From: CAZZEX01 sp964653285
GTDB taxonomy: Bacteria > Chloroflexota > Anaerolineae > B4-G1
Direction of reading: 5' to 3'
DNA: 64,000 bases
Assembly: GCA_964653285.1 (NCBI GenBank)
Contig: CAZZEX010000012.1
Span: forward strand, 9,140 to 73,139
Numbering within the stretch: position 1 is the stretch's first letter; every line of letters starts with the position of its first letter. The notes under the pieces are model-generated. The model was given only the letters and a program-made list of their open reading frames with translations. It was not told the DNA's origin and did not search any database. Below are positions 40,022 through 48,465 of this stretch, in pieces. The position numbers were made by a program, and so were the translations under genes.

Positions 40022-41394
40022 GTGCCTTGTCCAAACATCCCGTCAATACCAAACAACCGCACCAGGTGATGTTGTGCCGCTCCGTATTCGGCCGTAAAGT
40101 AACTGACTTCCAGTGGCAAGGCAAACAATTTGAACAGTTCCTCATCCGAACGACGGCGATTCGTCTGGATAAAGCGGCGCTTCTCCAGCATCTTCCCGTA
40201 CAGGGCAATCACGTCGTCAGCGGCCACCAGGTAACTCAGTGCCTGGCGGGGGACGATTACCTCGGTATCCGACACATGCCGCGCCCGCGTCGGGAATAAC
40301 ATCTGGCGTGGCGAGCGATTGCCCATCCGGCGTTTCAGTTCAGCCCTGATTCTGTGGTAGAGCGCACCAGCGCCACCCTGGCGCAGCGTGCGCCAGGCCT
40401 CGCCTGCGTAGTAGTGGGCGTCGTAGTGGACAGCGGGTGGTCGGATGCCATCTGGCTCTGGCTCGGCTGGCGCAGGTGAAGGCAGACGTGGTTTCTCAGG
40501 GGCCGGACCAGCACGGAACGTCGCGTCGTCAATGCCTGCGCTCAGGTAAGCCCGCTCAGCCAACAACAGCAGCGCTACTGGCAGCACACGCTGCAAGTGG
40601 GCGTCTTCGTAGTTTTTGATCGTCGCCAGCATAGCATTGCGCTCGTACAGCACACGTTTCTTCTCGCTAGCGACCTGGCCCCAGTAACCATGGTGCACGT
40701 GGTAAGCAATCGAGCGCGGGGCCACTACAATCTTGTAACCCAACACCCACAGCCGCCAACCCAGGTCGAGGTCTTCGTAGTAAGCGAAAAAGTCTTCGTC
40801 AAAACCACCGGCGACGAGGAACTCTGAGCGACGCACCAACATCGCCCCGCCACATGGAAACAATACTGGCTCCACCTGGGTGTAACTCTCCACGTCCTCA
40901 CGCCCCCAGCCGAGTTGGTAGCCAAAGCCATAAAAGTTCATCCCGCTGCCAACAAAGTCAATCTTCTTGCCGTCCCGGGTCAGAATCTTGCTGCCAGTGG
41001 CAACGATGTGCGGGTCATCCAACAGAGGCCGGACCAGCTCGAGCAGCCAGTGTACGTCCACACGCATGTCGTTGTTTAGAAATGCTACGACCTCACCCCT
41101 GGCTTTCTCTGCGCCAATGTTGTTGCCCTTACTGAAGCCATAGTTGTCATCATTACACACGACCGTCACCTGCGGAAAATGCCGGCGCACGAACTCCACA
41201 GACCCGTCAGTTGAACCGTTGTCCACAAGCATCAGTTCTAGCCGCTCAGTTGGGTACACAAGCCTCTGGAGAGAGCGGAAGCACGTCTCCAGGTGCTCTA
41301 CCCCGTTGTAGTTGAGGACGACCACTGTAGCCGACGGCAGGCGTGCCTCCAACGCTTTATCATTCGAACCTGGCATTTTAATCTTCGTTTCCAC
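40018..41394 (-). CDS. GT2-family glycosyltransferase with C-terminal extension
   Basis: 458 residues. TVVVLNYNGVEHLETCFRSL, LMLVDNGSTDGSVEF, NYGFSKGNNIGAEKARG, Asp site VVAFLNNDMRVDVHW, FFAYYEDLDLGWRLWVLGYK and SIAYHVHHGYWG. The last 150 residues form an extension of unknown role. Starts within the 3' end of the methyltransferase-GT fusion gene (17-nt overlap). Confidence 0.85.
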   Translation of the reverse strand: METKIKMPGSNDKALEARLPSATVVVLNYNGVEHLETCFRSLQRLVYPTERLELMLVDNGSTDGSVEFVRRHFPQVTVVCNDDNYGFSKGNNIGAEKARGEVVAFLNNDMRVDVHWLLELVRPLLDDPHIVATGSKILTRDGKKIDFVGSGMNFYGFGYQLGWGREDVESYTQVEPVLFPCGGAMLVRRSEFLVAGGFDEDFFAYYEDLDLGWRLWVLGYKIVVAPRSIAYHVHHGYWGQVASEKKRVLYERNAMLATIKNYEDAHLQRVLPVALLLLAERAYLSAGIDDATFRAGPAPEKPRLPSPAPAEPEPDGIRPPAVHYDAHYYAGEAWRTLRQGGAGALYHRIRAELKRRMGNRSPRQMLFPTRARHVSDTEVIVPRQALSYLVAADDVIALYGKMLEKRRFIQTNRRRSDEELFKLFALPLEVSYFTAEYGAAQHHLVRLFGIDGMFGQGT

Positions 41395-43831
41395 GTATCC
41401 GGCGCAACCATTTCTGGGTACCAGTCATCAACCGCATCACGCGACCGTTCATGATCTCATGGATGAATTGCTCTTTCTCATTAGCCAACGTCTCGAGTTC
41501 GCAGGCTCGCCCTTCAAGGTATGCAGAATGTGCGCGAGTTTTCTCCAGTGCGTCCAGCAGCATGTGCACGTCTCGCTCCAACTGATCGGCGCGAACGGCC
41601 TCCCGCAACAGCCTTTCCCAGTTAGATGATGACCAGCGCTGATAGACTTCTAGTTGCCGGTCGGCCGCGTGGTGTGGGTGGCGACAAAAGCGATCCAACG
41701 GCGTCACAGCGCTTTCCCAGGTAAACTGTGCTTTCACACGCGCAAAGGCGTCCCGGCGCGCCAGACGCGCATCTGGTTCATCCAGCAACGACGACATGGC
41801 CTCGCGCAATCCATCCACATCGCCGGGGCGCGCAGTACAGCCTAACCCTTCGCGCGTCACCAAATCACCCAGCACGTCACCGCTGCCCGCCAGGATAGGC
41901 AGGCCAGCCCAGAAATAATCCAGCAATCGCGTGCGAAAGCTAAAGCGTGTCTCGAGATGCTTATGATGGAAACTCACGCCAATGTCGGCCTCCAGCAAGT
42001 AATTCTCGCGATCGGCATACGGGGTCCATTGGTGAAAAATCGCGCTCTGATCTAACAGGCCCAGTTCACGACTGAGTTGCACGGCTTTCTCTTCCGTTGC
42101 GAAGGTAGGCTCACTCTCCCGCCGGCCACTGCAGAACACCAGGCGCGCATTTGGATGAGACGCGACGACTCCCGCAAACGCACGGATCACCGTGAGCGGA
42201 TCAAGCCAGTCCCACAATCCGCCCCACCATAAGAGCACTTTGTCGGTAGGGGCAACTCTGGGATGTACACCCTTAAGCACCTGCTTACGATGAACGGGGG
42301 GGCGCGACGGTAGGCCGAACGGCACCACGTCTATCAGTTGGCGCAGCATGCGATCCTCGTGATATTCGTGGGGATTGACGCGGTTGAGCGCGGTGAGCAT
42401 ACCCAGCCAGTAGTCACGTTGACGCTCGCTGGCGCAAATGAAGAAGTCGCCAATTTTGATCTGCTCGCTCAACACACTCAGGTCTACCAGGTAATCACCC
42501 ACGTCTGCATCCGACGCCCCCGCGCCACGAATCTCCAGCCCCTCCAGGGTGAGCGGGCCGTACAGGTCTACGACCAGGTAGTTACGGTACTGGCGCAGAA
42601 GTGGGAGCAAGTGTGGGTGGCGCAGTAGCGTGAAGCCTTGCAACAGGACGACGGCGTGATCGGCAGCCAGCGCAGCGAACTGTTCGGGTTGGCGGTAGGT
42701 TTGCACAGCAAAGCGTTCGTCCGTCATGGCGACCTGGTTGGGCGCGGCCAGCGTGACGCGGTGCTCCTTGCTCAACGCCGAGGCGATCTCCCAATAACGG
42801 ACGCTGGGCCCGCTCATCGCCTCACGGATGTCGTCAGGCGCAAGCACCAACACGCCGTCTTCACAGCGCGGCAATTCCCCACAGACTGGTACAGGCACAG
42901 GTGCAGCCAAGGGCTGGCTCAAAGTGGCTTCCGCTCGTGGCAAACTTTCGGCCAATACTTGACGTATCTTCCGGAATTCGCTTTCCCGTTCGTTATCGAG
43001 GAGCGAAAGGATCGCCTGGCCGAAAGCCAACCCATCGTCACCTGCTACTTCCTCCGCGGGTTGATAGGCCTCACGCACACGCGCCAGCGGGGCCTCGCAA
43101 CCGCGCTGTGCGATCACAAAGACATGCCGGTAGCCAGGCGCGCGCAAACTGGAGGCATAGAAGTTCTCATTAAAGTAGCGATCCACCAGCGTGTGCAAAG
43201 GCACCGGGTCAGGCAGCGTGAGTATGAAATGTTTCACCACCATCATGGGGAACCAATGGTGGAAATAGCCGTGTGGAAAGTCCACGAAGGCCAGGCCACG
43301 CTCGGTCAACTGCTGGCAGACCAGATCACGATGGGGCAAACCGTAGGTGAGATGCTCACGGAGTTGCGGCTGCTCAAAACCGAAGTGCCGCTTGACATAC
43401 TCGAACAAGATTCGCTCTGCCGCAACGGAGCGCTCGTCGTAGAATGGCGCGGCTAAGATGGTGTAACTGCGCGACACACGCAGTAATTCATCCACGAAGC
43501 CCGTACGGCCAGAGGGCGGGATGTGTTCGAGCGTGTCGCAACTAACCACTACGTCGAACACCCCTGAGGCAAAAGGTAGCGCCGTCCCGCTAGCCCGTAT
43601 GTACTTATCCAACCGGCACTCTGTCAGGTCCACGACAGTAATGTCGGCATCGGCTATGAACAAGGTGGCAGGGAGTATATCTTCGCCAGTATGCGTCTTG
43701 AAATACCCGCCCAAGTCAAGTACACGGGGACGCGCTGATTCCAGGTAACTGCGCAGCAGGCCGATGACCTCGCTGGCCAGCCGGTAGCGTTGGTATTGAT
43801 CAAATGGCATGTCCAAGGGGTCAAGATGCAT
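41378..43831 (-). CDS. methyltransferase-glycosyltransferase fusion
   Basis: 817 residues from ATG 43831. Residues 1-240: class I methyltransferase-like domain with an altered motif I (RVLDLGGYFKTHTGEDI), ITVVDLTE and VVVSCDTLEHIPPSGR. Residues about 320-730: GT-B domain of the three-paralogue family (SGPSVRYWEIASALSKEHRV, FFICASERQRDYWLGMLTAL, DIGVSFHHKHLETRFSFRTR). The end (about 755-800) is a coiled coil. Linking methylation with sugar transfer suggests chain modification or capping; this is inference. Confidence 0.8.
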   Translation of the reverse strand: MHLDPLDMPFDQYQRYRLASEVIGLLRSYLESARPRVLDLGGYFKTHTGEDILPATLFIADADITVVDLTECRLDKYIRASGTALPFASGVFDVVVSCDTLEHIPPSGRTGFVDELLRVSRSYTILAAPFYDERSVAAERILFEYVKRHFGFEQPQLREHLTYGLPHRDLVCQQLTERGLAFVDFPHGYFHHWFPMMVVKHFILTLPDPVPLHTLVDRYFNENFYASSLRAPGYRHVFVIAQRGCEAPLARVREAYQPAEEVAGDDGLAFGQAILSLLDNERESEFRKIRQVLAESLPRAEATLSQPLAAPVPVPVCGELPRCEDGVLVLAPDDIREAMSGPSVRYWEIASALSKEHRVTLAAPNQVAMTDERFAVQTYRQPEQFAALAADHAVVLLQGFTLLRHPHLLPLLRQYRNYLVVDLYGPLTLEGLEIRGAGASDADVGDYLVDLSVLSEQIKIGDFFICASERQRDYWLGMLTALNRVNPHEYHEDRMLRQLIDVVPFGLPSRPPVHRKQVLKGVHPRVAPTDKVLLWWGGLWDWLDPLTVIRAFAGVVASHPNARLVFCSGRRESEPTFATEEKAVQLSRELGLLDQSAIFHQWTPYADRENYLLEADIGVSFHHKHLETRFSFRTRLLDYFWAGLPILAGSGDVLGDLVTREGLGCTARPGDVDGLREAMSSLLDEPDARLARRDAFARVKAQFTWESAVTPLDRFCRHPHHAADRQLEVYQRWSSSNWERLLREAVRADQLERDVHMLLDALEKTRAHSAYLEGRACELETLANEKEQFIHEIMNGRVMRLMTGTQKWLRRIRGNED

Positions 43832-43875
43832 CAATCATTCTCCACTGTCGCAGAGATCTGAGATCATAATCTCTT

Positions 43876-44763
43876 TCATTTCACCTGTCGGCTTGATCCA
43901 GTTTGACCCCCATCTTCCCTCTCGCGCAGGTAGGCTGCGAGAGCCTCTGTCCAGGGCCGCATCTCGTCCAGCCCCAGGCGAGCCAGGGCCGCGTTCTCCA
44001 GTACGGAGTAAGCGGGCCGCTGGGCGGCTGCCCCCGACCGGTCAGTGGATTGGGGTATGAGCCCCGTTTCCAGGCCGGACAGTTTCAGGATTTCGGCAGT
44101 GAAGTCGTACCACGAGCAACTCCCGGCATTGGTGATGTGGTAGAGACCATAGTGTTCTGTCTGGATCAGACGGTGAATCTGATGGGCCAGGTCTAACGTG
44201 TAAGTCGGCGACAGCACCTGGTCGTTCACCATGCGGATGGTTTTTCCATCACGGGCCTGCTTCAGTCGGCTCTCGACAAAGTTGCCCCCCTTGCCACTGC
44301 TGCCAGCCACGCCGTATAGGCCAGAAGTGCGCACAATGAAGTATTTGTCCAGCAGATAGCGCACAAAATGCTCTCCGGCCAGTTTAGACGCCCCATAGAC
44401 GTTGATGGGATTGGGCAGGTCTGTCTCCACATACGGCGCGACTTTACGGCCGTCAAACACGTAATCGGTGCTTATGTGCACCAGAGCCGCTCCGACTTCA
44501 CGGCAGGCCAGGGCCAGGTTGCGAACGCCGAAGGTATTGACTTGAAAGGACTTCTCCACGTTGGTCTCGCATTCGTCCACCCGGTGATAAGCGGCAGTGT
44601 TGATCACTATCTGGGGCTGATGCCGGGTGATGACCATCCGGGTGCCCCCGGCGTCGCAGATCTCGATGTCCCGATGGGTCAGCGGCACCAGACCCTCACC
44701 GGCCAGCACCCTGACCAGATCGCTGCCCAGTTGGCCGTTGGCTCCGATGAGCAGAATCCTCAT
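43876..44763 (-). CDS. rmlD: dTDP-4-dehydrorhamnose reductase (RmlD-like)
   Basis: 295 residues, extended short-chain dehydrogenase. ILLIGANGQLGSDLVRVLAG (nucleotide-binding), TAAYHRVDECETN, ISTDYVFDGRK, and INVYGASKLAGEHFV with the Tyr-x3-Lys pair. It performs the last step of dTDP-L-rhamnose synthesis. rmlC-like and epimerase genes lie just upstream in one transcript; rmlA and rmlB are not in the window. Confidence 0.85.
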   Translation of the reverse strand: MRILLIGANGQLGSDLVRVLAGEGLVPLTHRDIEICDAGGTRMVITRHQPQIVINTAAYHRVDECETNVEKSFQVNTFGVRNLALACREVGAALVHISTDYVFDGRKVAPYVETDLPNPINVYGASKLAGEHFVRYLLDKYFIVRTSGLYGVAGSSGKGGNFVESRLKQARDGKTIRMVNDQVLSPTYTLDLAHQIHRLIQTEHYGLYHITNAGSCSWYDFTAEILKLSGLETGLIPQSTDRSGAAAQRPAYSVLENAALARLGLDEMRPWTEALAAYLREREDGGQTGSSRQVK

Positions 44764-44770
44764 GTTCGTC

Positions 44771-45829
44771 CTAACCTCCTGCTGCTGGTGCGTCGAAGAT
44801 GGTGCCCGTTACCTTAATAATCCGGTCCGCTTCCTCCAGCAGCCGCATCCAGCGGATGTTGTAGTACCTGGGGTTGTCGAAGTCGGTGTAGCCATAGGCC
44901 CGGATTTTTTCCACCATGTCCTTGACCGACTCCTCGATGGACACCACCGGGCGGAAGTTAAGTTCACGGCTGATCTTGGTTGCCGACACCCGATAGCTGC
45001 GCACGCCCCGATAGCCGTAATCAGCCCGAATATCAATGTCCACCCCAACTTCGCGCAGGGCCTCGCGCACCCGCAAGGCCAGTTCGGAGATGCGCATGTT
45101 GCGGTAGGACACGTTGAAGATCTGTCCCTTGACTATGTCCTCGGGGGCCTGGACGCAGGCGATGTAGGCCCGGGCTGCATCTCGCACATCCACCAGGGGC
45201 CGCCACATCTCGCCGCCGTAATGAATGGTGATATAGCCCTTGGACAAGGCGTCCTTGACAAAGGTGTTCACCACCAGGTCATAGCGCATGCGGGGGGAGA
45301 AGCCATAGATGGTACCCTTGCGCAGGATGACTGGGCAGAAATTGTCGCCAGTCATGCCCAAAAGCAGTTTCTCCGCCTCCCGCTTGGAGCTGGAGTAGGC
45401 TGCTTTGGGCGCGACCAGGGTCTCCTCGTCTTGTAAGACGTCTTTTTCGTCGTTACCCACGCCGGCATCATAGATGGAACAGGACGAGGCGAAGATATAG
45501 CGGCTGACACCGGCTTCGAGGCACAAATCGGCCAAGGCCTTAGCCGCCAGAGTGTTCATCTCATAATTGGCCTTGGGATTGTATTCGGCAGTGGGATCGT
45601 TGGACAAGCCGCCGATATTGACCACCGCGTCCACATCCTGCAGCACGGCTTTGTCCAGCACCCGCATATCACTCGCGACTAGCTCCACCCGGTCGCGGAT
45701 GTCTCGCAAGCCATCTTCCCCATAATACAAGCGGTCCAGAATTCGGACAGCATAGCCACGCTCCAGTAACTCTTCGGCCAAGACGGCTCCCACATATCCT
45801 GCGCCGCCCACTAAAAGTATTTTGCGCAT
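44771..45829 (-). CDS. NAD-dependent sugar epimerase/dehydratase
   Basis: 352 residues. GGGAGG 6 nt before ATG 45829 sets the start, 2 bp after the RmlC-like gene. KILLVGGAGYVGAVLAEELL, AVVNIGGLSNDPTAEYNPKA, IFASSCSIYDAGVG, AAYSSSKREAEKLL (Tyr-x3-Lys). The GGLSNDP segment is typical of the extended SDR group near GalE-like and MoeE5-like proteins. It modifies a nucleotide sugar; which one is not clear. Confidence 0.82.
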   Translation of the reverse strand: MRKILLVGGAGYVGAVLAEELLERGYAVRILDRLYYGEDGLRDIRDRVELVASDMRVLDKAVLQDVDAVVNIGGLSNDPTAEYNPKANYEMNTLAAKALADLCLEAGVSRYIFASSCSIYDAGVGNDEKDVLQDEETLVAPKAAYSSSKREAEKLLLGMTGDNFCPVILRKGTIYGFSPRMRYDLVVNTFVKDALSKGYITIHYGGEMWRPLVDVRDAARAYIACVQAPEDIVKGQIFNVSYRNMRISELALRVREALREVGVDIDIRADYGYRGVRSYRVSATKISRELNFRPVVSIEESVKDMVEKIRAYGYTDFDNPRYYNIRWMRLLEEADRIIKVTGTIFDAPAAGG

Positions 45830-45831
45830 AT

Positions 45832-46308
45832 CTACCTCCCTTTGACCGTCCACACATCCCCAAAAGAATCCGGGGGAATGCGCACCTCGTCAGGATTTTC
45901 CTGGTTGTAGACCTCGCTGGCGGTGCTGACCATCAGAGTGTCATCCTCCAGCGACATCCAGCCGTGGTACACCCCTGGCGGCACGACGATGAGCCGGGAC
46001 CGGCGGTCGCCGACGACGACCATCATCATCTCTCCGTAGGTGGGGCTATCGGGCCGGTCGTCCTTGAGCACGAACTTGGCCGTGCCGTGGACGATGCAGA
46101 ACCAATCCCACAGCACCTCATGCTTGTGGAAGGCCCGCACCGTGCCGCGGACCGGATCGCCTACTATGTACACCTGGCGGATATCGTGGGCCACGGAATA
46201 TGGTAACTGCGGCTCGTTCCCCTGGGGCGTTCTGCGGATGATCTCACACAGGAATCCCCGATCATCCATGTGGACCGTCAGATCAATTACTTGCACTCCG
46301 TCTATCAT
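45832..46308 (-). CDS. dTDP-4-dehydrorhamnose 3,5-epimerase-like cupin
   Basis: 158 residues. RmlC cupin: HMDDRGFLCEIIRR, GTVRAFHKHEVLWDWFCIVH, RLIVVPPGVYHGWMSLEDDT with the active-site His positions. Slightly shorter than classical RmlC, and the catalytic pattern is altered, so it may act on a related keto-sugar. First gene of the operon with the epimerase and rmlD. Confidence 0.8.
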   Translation of the reverse strand: MIDGVQVIDLTVHMDDRGFLCEIIRRTPQGNEPQLPYSVAHDIRQVYIVGDPVRGTVRAFHKHEVLWDWFCIVHGTAKFVLKDDRPDSPTYGEMMMVVVGDRRSRLIVVPPGVYHGWMSLEDDTLMVSTASEVYNQENPDEVRIPPDSFGDVWTVKGR

Positions 46309-46419
46309 TTCAGAGAACTCCTTTCTCTACTCGAGTTTAGACAATGCACCAGACGCTCGGCTCACGCCAGCGGCGGCTTGCACTTCGAGATTTGAAAATA
46401 TCCATGGAAACACAAGATT

Positions 46420-47115
46420 CTACGTTAGTGGCGGCAATGCGTCACCTTCTGCAAATGCACGGATTGCTCTCTCTACCTCATCTACCGTAGGTTCGAAGGA
46501 GTCTGTTCCTTTCACCTCGTAGCGAGGCGCAAACCGATCAGTCGAAAAAGTCCGCCTGATCGGCGGCGAACTGGCAGACAGGTCAGTCAGCACGGTGATG
46601 TAAGAACCAAACTCTTCAGCAACATTGTGTAGATGCCGCAGGCCAAAATCCAGGCTGATGTTATGCCTTTTCAGATAACAGAGCGTCTCAGGCTTTATCA
46701 CGTAATGAAATTCGCGCAAAATCCAGCGTTTATGAAAAACATCTGTCCAGAAATCAATGTGCCATGCACATATATGCATGTAAAGGTCTTCCGCGAAGAA
46801 AAACTTGTGGCCTAAGACAAGTGCCGAGTTAGACCATGCGAAAGGAGTCCACAGCTCAAGTTGTGCATTATCCGCGCACACTCGATTGATCTCAAGAAAA
46901 ACACGGTCTGGATTTGACAGGTGCTCAAGAAAGTGAGATGAGTACACATGCTCGACGCTACCATCCTCGAAGGGCAAAGGCTGAGTTTCGATGTCAAGGA
47001 CGTAGTCTACTTGCGGGAATGGTTGGATATCAATGCCAATAGTTCCTTCCCTTTTGTTTGCACCGCAACCCAAATCAATTCTTAACCCAGATTGTTTTTG
47101 CATCACTTTCACCAT
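46420..47115 (-). CDS. SAM-dependent methyltransferase, possibly frameshifted at its 5' end
   Basis: About 231 residues from ATG 47115. LRIDLGCGANKREGTIGIDI (motif I and acidic loop), VEHVYSSHFLEHLSNPDRVF, then a C-terminal half without known motifs. No ribosome site precedes this ATG. A better start with coupling to the ABC gene (ATGAG at 47207-47209) opens another frame that reads KTIWVKN and then stops where this one reads RIDLGCG, so one indel would give a single longer protein. The sequence is more AT-rich than its neighbours. Confidence 0.7.
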   Translation of the reverse strand: MVKVMQKQSGLRIDLGCGANKREGTIGIDIQPFPQVDYVLDIETQPLPFEDGSVEHVYSSHFLEHLSNPDRVFLEINRVCADNAQLELWTPFAWSNSALVLGHKFFFAEDLYMHICAWHIDFWTDVFHKRWILREFHYVIKPETLCYLKRHNISLDFGLRHLHNVAEEFGSYITVLTDLSASSPPIRRTFSTDRFAPRYEVKGTDSFEPTVDEVERAIRAFAEGDALPPLT

Positions 47116-47209
47116 TGAATTTAGATTGAAGGTAGTGGCTTTGACCGCGTTTTCGAACTTTGGGCTCCGCCTCAACGAAACGCGGGAATTTGTAGTCCAG
47201 GCTACTCAT
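47075..47209 (-). pseudogene. out-of-frame 5' part of the methyltransferase gene
   Basis: A 44-codon frame beginning MSSLDYKFPRFVEAEPKVRK, with its ATG overlapping the ABC ATPase stop. It stops within the region that encodes motif I in the other frame. Best read as the true N-terminus displaced by an indel; a short independent gene is less likely. Confidence 0.45.
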
Positions 47210-48437
47210 GGCTCGCTCCATCGGATGCATGTTGCCACCAGGCTGGGATGAGAACCAAACCCAAGGTCTCTTTGACCGCCCCCGGTTGGACGCGCAGCGT
47301 GTAGAGTCGATCATGATGGTCGTAGGGACGCAGGAAATAGCGCTCACACACAGCCACAGATATCTGATAGGTCCCTCCTAACAATGGGAGGTGTTCAATC
47401 TCATAACAAACCTCCCCGTCACCTTCTACGTGATCAATGGGAAAATCAGCCGTTTGGGTGTTGGGACCGCTGATGAGCAGCCCATCGTTGCGGTGGATAC
47501 CAATGCCGAACACCGGATGGTCAACGCGTTGATGAGCATGGTATCGCATCTTGATCGTGACCTTCTCACCCGTAGCAAAAACGTTGCGTTCGCGTCCTCG
47601 CGCATCTAGCAACTGTACGTCCACGATCTCTACCTCGCCACTGCCCCACCTTCGCTCGTCAACGGCAGTGGGGCTCTGTCGTTCCAGTTTAGCACTGTCC
47701 GTGTAAGCAATGTGGCGAACATAATCTCGCGTGACTCTGTCTGCGGGGCCCCACCCCCTGAGCAGCCCGTGGTCGAGCCAGACGGCCTCGCTGCACAGAT
47801 TCCGCACGGTCTCCACGCTGTGGGAAACAAGGAGAATCGTGACTCCCCGCCGTCTCAAGTCAACGATCTTGTCCAGACACTTGGCTTGAAAGGACTGATC
47901 CCCCACCGCCAGCACCTCGTCCACCAGCAGAACCTCCGGGTCGGTGTGGACCGCTACCGAGAACCCCAGCCGCACGTACATCCCCGACGAGTAGTGCTTA
48001 ACCGGCACGTCTATAAAGCGCTCCAGTTCGGCAAATGAGATGATCTCGTCCAGTTTCCGCCGGATCTCGGCCCGGCTCAAACCCAAAATCGAACCGTTCA
48101 GGTAAATGTTCTCTAGCCCGGTCAGATCGGGGTGGAAGCCTGCCCCCAGTTCCAGCAGGGCCCCCACCCGTCCGCTGACCTCAATCCGCCCCGAGGTGGG
48201 CTCGATGATACGGGAGATGAGCTTGAGCGCCGTGCTCTTGCCTGCACCGTTGGGCCCGATGATGCCTACTGTTTCTCCCTGCTTCACGGTGAAACTGACG
48301 TCCCGCAAAGCCCAGAATTCCTCGCGGGAACTGTGATTGCGTTGGAACAGGCTGAGGGCCAATTCCTGAAAGGAACGTGCCCGCTCGCGGTGGAGGATGA
48401 ATTTCTTTGACACACTGTCAAACTGGATGGCCGTCAT
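47202..48437 (-). CDS. Wzt/TagH-like ABC transporter ATPase with C-terminal binding domain
   Basis: 411 residues from ATG 48437 (the frame is open further upstream into the preceding gene). ATPase domain: GIIGPNGAGKSTALKLISRI, VGALLELGAGFHPDLTGLEN (Wzt/TagH hallmark), VKHYSSGMYVRLGFSVAVHT, VLLVDEVLAVGDQSFQAKCL. Residues about 260-411 form a beta-sandwich like the Wzt C-terminal domain, which recognises the end of the exported glycan. It exports polysaccharide together with a two-protein permease; no permease gene is in the window. Confidence 0.88.
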   Translation of the reverse strand: MTAIQFDSVSKKFILHRERARSFQELALSLFQRNHSSREEFWALRDVSFTVKQGETVGIIGPNGAGKSTALKLISRIIEPTSGRIEVSGRVGALLELGAGFHPDLTGLENIYLNGSILGLSRAEIRRKLDEIISFAELERFIDVPVKHYSSGMYVRLGFSVAVHTDPEVLLVDEVLAVGDQSFQAKCLDKIVDLRRRGVTILLVSHSVETVRNLCSEAVWLDHGLLRGWGPADRVTRDYVRHIAYTDSAKLERQSPTAVDERRWGSGEVEIVDVQLLDARGRERNVFATGEKVTIKMRYHAHQRVDHPVFGIGIHRNDGLLISGPNTQTADFPIDHVEGDGEVCYEIEHLPLLGGTYQISVAVCERYFLRPYDHHDRLYTLRVQPGAVKETLGLVLIPAWWQHASDGASHE

Positions 48438-48465
48438 CGTCACCTGACTGCCTATCTCCACCTCA

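Noticed and set aside
41378..43834. Two separate genes (methyltransferase and glycosyltransferase)
   Set aside because: The frame is continuous over 817 codons with no internal start preceded by a ribosome site, so a fusion is the simpler reading.
46309..46419. Promoter for the rmlC-like operon
   Set aside because: No convincing -35/-10 pair with correct spacing could be found.
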